Below are positions 43,501 through 45,671 of a stretch of 45,671 bases of DNA, in pieces (position 1 is the first letter of the stretch; each line of letters opens with the position of its first letter). The notes under the pieces are model-generated. The model searched no databases. It worked only from the letters and a program-made list of their open reading frames with translations, and had not been told where the DNA came from. The DNA is from an uncultured Pirellulaceae bacterium (GTDB lineage: Bacteria; Planctomycetota; Planctomycetia; Pirellulales; Pirellulaceae). The stretch lies in the NCBI GenBank assembly GCA_937967505.1, contig CALCJM010000122.1, positions 1 through 45,671 of the forward strand. Reading direction: 5' to 3'. The translations under genes and the position numbers were made by a program.

Positions 43501-43624
43501 GCGTGTGAAGAAACAATGAGTAAAAAATGGCCATGCCACCGCCGACCAAGCAGGGAATAACCCAGAGATACCAATAGTCAATCAGTGACAATACGATATG
43601 GTTTAATCGATTCGAAGTTTGCAT
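40589..43624 (-). CDS. Wzz/GumC-like polysaccharide chain-length protein with a long C-terminal tail
   Basis: The 1011-residue protein has the polysaccharide co-polymerase layout. A membrane segment lies at about 17-38 (YWYLWVIPCLVGGGMAIFYS), and a periplasmic Wzz domain starts with TPTYTARQSLIVRDD. A coiled coil spans about 165-395, and a second membrane segment is at about 418-441 (LVMVGLAGGLLIGLGLVALA). Such proteins set export or chain length of surface polysaccharide. The cytoplasmic tail of about 570 residues is Ala/Pro/Ser-rich and disordered. It is not the BY-kinase domain often fused here, as no Walker motifs are seen. An animal-type UDP-glucose dehydrogenase starts 2 kb away. No clear ribosome-binding site precedes the ATG. 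Confidence 0.85.
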   Translation of the reverse strand: MQTSNRLNHIVLSLIDYWYLWVIPCLVGGGMAIFYSLFLHTPTYTARQSLIVRDDLLGDAFKPSRFESMDSLKSAQETILEIARKPEVIRNVMEQLGTPGSFLLGARGIGDRDIEEMQGNIEFGAPNGAEFGKTEAVVLKVTAKNREEAKTFTNLLLDEIDTKLSDVRRQRLKSMEKELALASDKSRKLLTDASRELQQIERGFGTEITTIRGLNDPQGGNSFDLKLNQIRLEKRQAVALLASAREQKSLLESAESNGSLELVTSSQLLELQPALRGMMDSLNKARETLSVDEGRYKSLHPALKASREAVRHQKEMLFNSLGTAIAGLDSQIAMAERQVERLSQSILELEDRLLDLTEQRVPYHTLQEEVKNKSKVYSDVQAQLSQVQSYASSSESIALLTRVGQPQVGTKPNGLGKKALVMVGLAGGLLIGLGLVALAVPPSGNAVAYQPVMMPVGSGQAAYPANGVFQMPGHGGTEQPAATPVPTAAPTGAAVANVVNETVSESRLKSVAQMEQQRKQAGKAAAEAGKRNSTAARPASSASMMANALDSSVIPESVARHMAELKNKAKSASSRPPSSALPVAAPSTTPPQAAAPSTTAIPPAAARKAGNPTAGQQQPARRPQVSSADVIASLKKAQAKPADIAGTTPASPASAGKPGKPVDVKVGTGSTVAGSGAGATANTAQMLKPAAPAAQPKPEATPSKSADSIRDTLRSLEAFKEKQSLQSKLRTSETGAPQPPVAAQPDIVVVDRKTKTPDVPDAIAAGRITAESLIQSSERRVKGEADESDIPSAGASAGHARINVSSTPLDTSILQKVKAELEDPSKSSDISSTRIPSITDYARSLENPVDEVLANRNNGELANSTDTTLPLERRPANVRPVDIAKSLAENDSVRGIVDDIRPDETQAEATRVANQRATEATIPTQVVDNSLAGLMREARKSNPAFVSRQSKSDITPGEVQPSPKPRQEAKSSAAESAKTRTKAGTAAIPEQIRQLSDSISTFARPTGKTSN

Positions 43625-43866
43625 CGAAAAATACTCGGTAGGTGCAGCGTTTGTGCGTCAGAGCAACCGTGTGTTGAATGCCACCACCACATCCATGATG
43701 TGGCGATTGCGGACATTGCAGCACACTTCTTTTAGGTCGAAACTTCGGATTGAAAAGTTGCACCAGATCTTCCAAATGCACCAATAATTCGGGATCTTAC
43801 TCCGCTAGTGAAAACGCTAGCAGGGGGAGAAAGCCGGATTGGCTTTGATACCAAGTACCGCTCCAG

Positions 43867-44370
43867 CTACGACGGGCACGATAGCTGCTCAATCTCCAAC
43901 CAAACCGACGCCAGCACTTCGATGCGCGTCTCGTCAGCAGTGATCCAGACCAACTCATCCGCTGTGGGGCAAACGATCTTGATTTCAAGGCGATTGAAGG
44001 GTTCGAGGAACTCGGTCACGGGCACCTCGATGCCCGGTGGGGAGTCTCGATCAGCCTTTGTGGAACCAGCTGTCCGGTCTAGGTGATGCTGGTTCAGAGA
44101 AATTTGACAGGAGCAACTCTGGCTTACTCCCTGATTTGTGATTGGCAAACCGTCAGCGCATATCCAGACGACCGAGTTTTGGTCGAGCCCTGTCGGCAAA
44201 TTAAACCTTCTCAACATGTTAAGTTCGCCGACAAACGGACTGCTTCCTGCTTTCGGGCTGACGACCAAGGCCGCTTTTGGCCGATTCTTTATCAGCCCGG
44301 GATGGCTCGAAGACTGATGGATTTCGCCTTCCCACGGTCCAGCAAGCCGAATTCGGTGCTTTGTATTCAT
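43867..44370 (-). CDS. Hypothetical protein, planctomycete type, beta-rich
   Basis: The 167-residue product reads like a real protein. It begins RIRLAGPWEGEI, continues LRRFNLPTGLDQNSVVWICADGL and SLNQHHLDRT, and then PGIEVPVTEFLEPFNRLEIKI followed by ELVWITADETRIEVLASVWLEIEQL. The order of motifs (RGPWE start, RRFN, a LN..L strand, then LEPFNRLEI) recalls a family of short planctomycete proteins with a galactose-binding-like sandwich, but the function is unknown. It is divergent from the receiver-HATPase gene 87 bases away, so the two may share regulation. The overlapping plus-strand frame at 44083 is a shadow. Confidence 0.7.
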   Translation of the reverse strand: MNTKHRIRLAGPWEGEIHQSSSHPGLIKNRPKAALVVSPKAGSSPFVGELNMLRRFNLPTGLDQNSVVWICADGLPITNQGVSQSCSCQISLNQHHLDRTAGSTKADRDSPPGIEVPVTEFLEPFNRLEIKIVCPTADELVWITADETRIEVLASVWLEIEQLSCPS

Positions 44371-44457
44371 CGTTTGTCCGTTGCGGATAGGTTATAATTC
44401 GAGCGGAACTCACCGCCAAATTTTTGTTGCCCGTCCATTCTACCCTTTCCACTCGCC

Positions 44458-45354
44458 TTGACCAATATTCTCATCGTCGATGACAACGCGGTCGATCGCC
44501 TACTGGTGTCGTCGATCATTAAAAAAAAGGCCACATGGTTTCCTCAATCAGTTGCTACTGCACAAGAATCGCTTGATGCGATTGAGCTGGCCGTCCCGGA
44601 TTTGCTGATTACCGATCTCCAAATGCCAGGCATGAACGGTATCGAGCTGGTCACCGAAATCAGAAAGCGGCTTCCTTCTCTACCTGTGTTGTTGGTAACG
44701 CACACTGACAATGCCGACATGGCAATGGAAGCGTTACGAGCCGGCGCGACCAGTTTTTGTCCCAAGCAATCGCTTCAGGCAGACCTGCCGGGCACGGTCA
44801 CCCAATTACTGGATGTCGCCAAGCGCATGCAATACACGCATGATCAGGCGTTCTGCCCGACGCCAGGCCACCAAATGTTTGTGCTGGACAACAAGCCCGC
44901 CATGATTGGCCCCACCATTGAAAACCTACAGAGTCACCTGCCAGCCTGGAGTGACCGTGACCGGCTACAGATTGGGATGGCCATCGAAGAGGCAATCACC
45001 AATGCGATGCACCACGGCAACCTGGAAGTTGGTTCGGCACTGCGCGAGGGTGTGACAGAGCAGCGATACTATAGCGCCGTTGCCAGTCGCCAACAGGAAC
45101 CGGGCTTCTACAATCGCAAAGTAAGAATTGAGGCCGAGTTTTCCGATCGACACATCTGCATCCAGATCTCGGATGAGGGGCCGGGATTTGATCCGGCCAA
45201 AATTTCTGATCCGCGCAGCGAGGCCAACCTGCATAAGGTCTCCGGACGAGGGCTGTTTCTAATTCGCACTTTCATGGATCAGGTAGTGCACAACTCGGTA
45301 GGTAACCAGATTACCATGACCAAACTGCGGGCCGATGCCATACATCACCCTTAA
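44458..45354 (+). CDS. Response-regulator receiver fused to an RsbW-like HATPase domain
   Basis: The 298-residue protein starts at TTG 44458. Residues 1-120 are a CheY-like receiver with an acidic pocket (VDDN), phosphoacceptor D53 in LITDLQMPG, T81 and K103. Residues about 150-290 are a GHKL ATPase of the anti-sigma/RsbW type: N box EEAITNAMHHGN, G1 DEGPGFDP and G2 GRGLFLIRTFMD. No His phosphotransfer domain is present. Such proteins probably phosphorylate anti-anti-sigma antagonists under control of the receiver. No antagonist or sigma gene is in the window. The insertion between N box and G1 (residues about 185-215) is longer than usual. Confidence 0.9.
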   Translation: MTNILIVDDNAVDRLLVSSIIKKKATWFPQSVATAQESLDAIELAVPDLLITDLQMPGMNGIELVTEIRKRLPSLPVLLVTHTDNADMAMEALRAGATSFCPKQSLQADLPGTVTQLLDVAKRMQYTHDQAFCPTPGHQMFVLDNKPAMIGPTIENLQSHLPAWSDRDRLQIGMAIEEAITNAMHHGNLEVGSALREGVTEQRYYSAVASRQQEPGFYNRKVRIEAEFSDRHICIQISDEGPGFDPAKISDPRSEANLHKVSGRGLFLIRTFMDQVVHNSVGNQITMTKLRADAIHHP

Positions 45355-45505
45355 AACCGCTACCTTCGGATCCACGTGTCGGATATGCCACACGACTAGG
45401 GACAGAAAGCTTTAAAATCCCGCCCCCCGTGGTAAACTGTAGGTTTGTTTATGCCGCAGACTGTACCCCGTCAATAAGTTTCATCTCTTTTCATTAACAT
45501 CCTCT

Positions 45506-45671
45506 ATGCATTCGGAAAAAATAAAAATTTGCTGTATTGGTGCTGGTTATGTCGGTGGTCCGACGATGGCCATGATTGCCAAACAATGCCCCGATATTGA
45601 GGTCAACGTTGTCGATATCAATGAATCGCGCATTGCCGCCTGGAACAGCGATGCGCTTCCCATCTACGAAC
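45506..45671 (+). CDS. ugd: UDP-glucose 6-dehydrogenase, partial (cut by the window edge)
   Basis: The visible 55 residues start at ATG 45506 with [20 protein letters not shown], a Rossmann GxGxxG motif, then [14 protein letters not shown] and LPIYE. The GGPTMAMIA and [11 protein letters not shown] stretches are characteristic of the animal-type UDP-glucose dehydrogenase rather than the common bacterial TuaD type. The enzyme oxidises UDP-glucose to UDP-glucuronate for polysaccharide synthesis, which fits the Wzz-like gene nearby. The remainder is outside the window. Confidence 0.9.
   Translation, partial: MHSEKIKICCIGAGYVGGPTMAMIAKQCPDIEVNVVDINESRIAAWNSDALPIYE

Noticed and set aside
44083..44397. 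104-codon plus-strand frame
   Set aside because: It is antisense to the 167-residue hypothetical protein, which has the better protein-like composition.
1..45671. CRISPR arrays, prophage structural genes and integrases
   Set aside because: I looked for regular direct repeats with spacers, capsid or tail proteins and tyrosine or serine recombinases, and found none in this window.

Overview
The window looks like a chromosomal segment of a planctomycete, probably of the Pirellulaceae type. It carries a pilin-like DUF1559 protein, large secreted FG-GAP/ASPIC-UnbV (CRTAC1-type) proteins, a DUF58/transglutaminase/MoxR cluster, an animal-type UDP-glucose dehydrogenase and several long proteins with low-complexity tails. 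GC content is moderate. The lineage is inferred from family content, not from a phylogenetic marker.

Layout. 1-245: edge of an IS66-type insertion sequence. 326-3770: a SWIM/SNF2 helicase and a small secreted Cys/His-rich protein. 4135-11139: a tightly packed plus-strand run of DUF58, transglutaminase-like protein, MoxR ATPase, His-rich lipoprotein and UPF0718-type permease. 11171-18067: a complete Wadjet (JetABCD) anti-plasmid SMC-type defence operon on the minus strand, with a recognisable promoter at 18109-18138. 18068-18538: a gene-free region with a strong terminator. 18539-20086: a compact array of 12 tRNA genes, several of them structurally aberrant, with an 81-codon basic ORF and a large palindrome inside it. 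20190-23138: a ketosynthase-like protein lacking the active-site Cys, and a secretin-like exported protein, both minus. 23280-32358: a minus-strand block with a DUF1559 pseudopilin, a lipoprotein and two giant CRTAC1-type proteins separated by a membrane-anchored protein. 33023-40554: a plus-strand block with a sugar-type ABC ATPase overlapping nusA, then infB, rbfA and a helix-hairpin-helix glycosylase-like protein fused to a histone H1-like tail. 40589-45671: a Wzz/GumC-like chain-length protein, a hypothetical protein, a receiver-HATPase fusion and the start of UDP-glucose dehydrogenase, which suggests a surface polysaccharide neighbourhood.

The accessory core is 11-20 kb. JetA (kleisin), JetB (KITE), JetC (SMC-like ATPase) and JetD (Toprim nuclease) should form one condensin-like complex that cleaves small circular DNA. 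Immediately upstream lies the odd tRNA array, reminiscent of tRNA arrays on phages, plasmids and integrative elements. This juxtaposition is the most unusual feature of the window. I did not see an integrase or attachment-site duplication, so mobility is not demonstrated.

A second theme is enzyme-like proteins that have lost catalytic residues: the transglutaminase-like protein (Cys to Gly, Asp to Glu), the ketosynthase-like protein (Cys to Glu, second His to Asn) and the endonuclease III-like protein (no catalytic Lys). All alignments behind these statements were made by eye.
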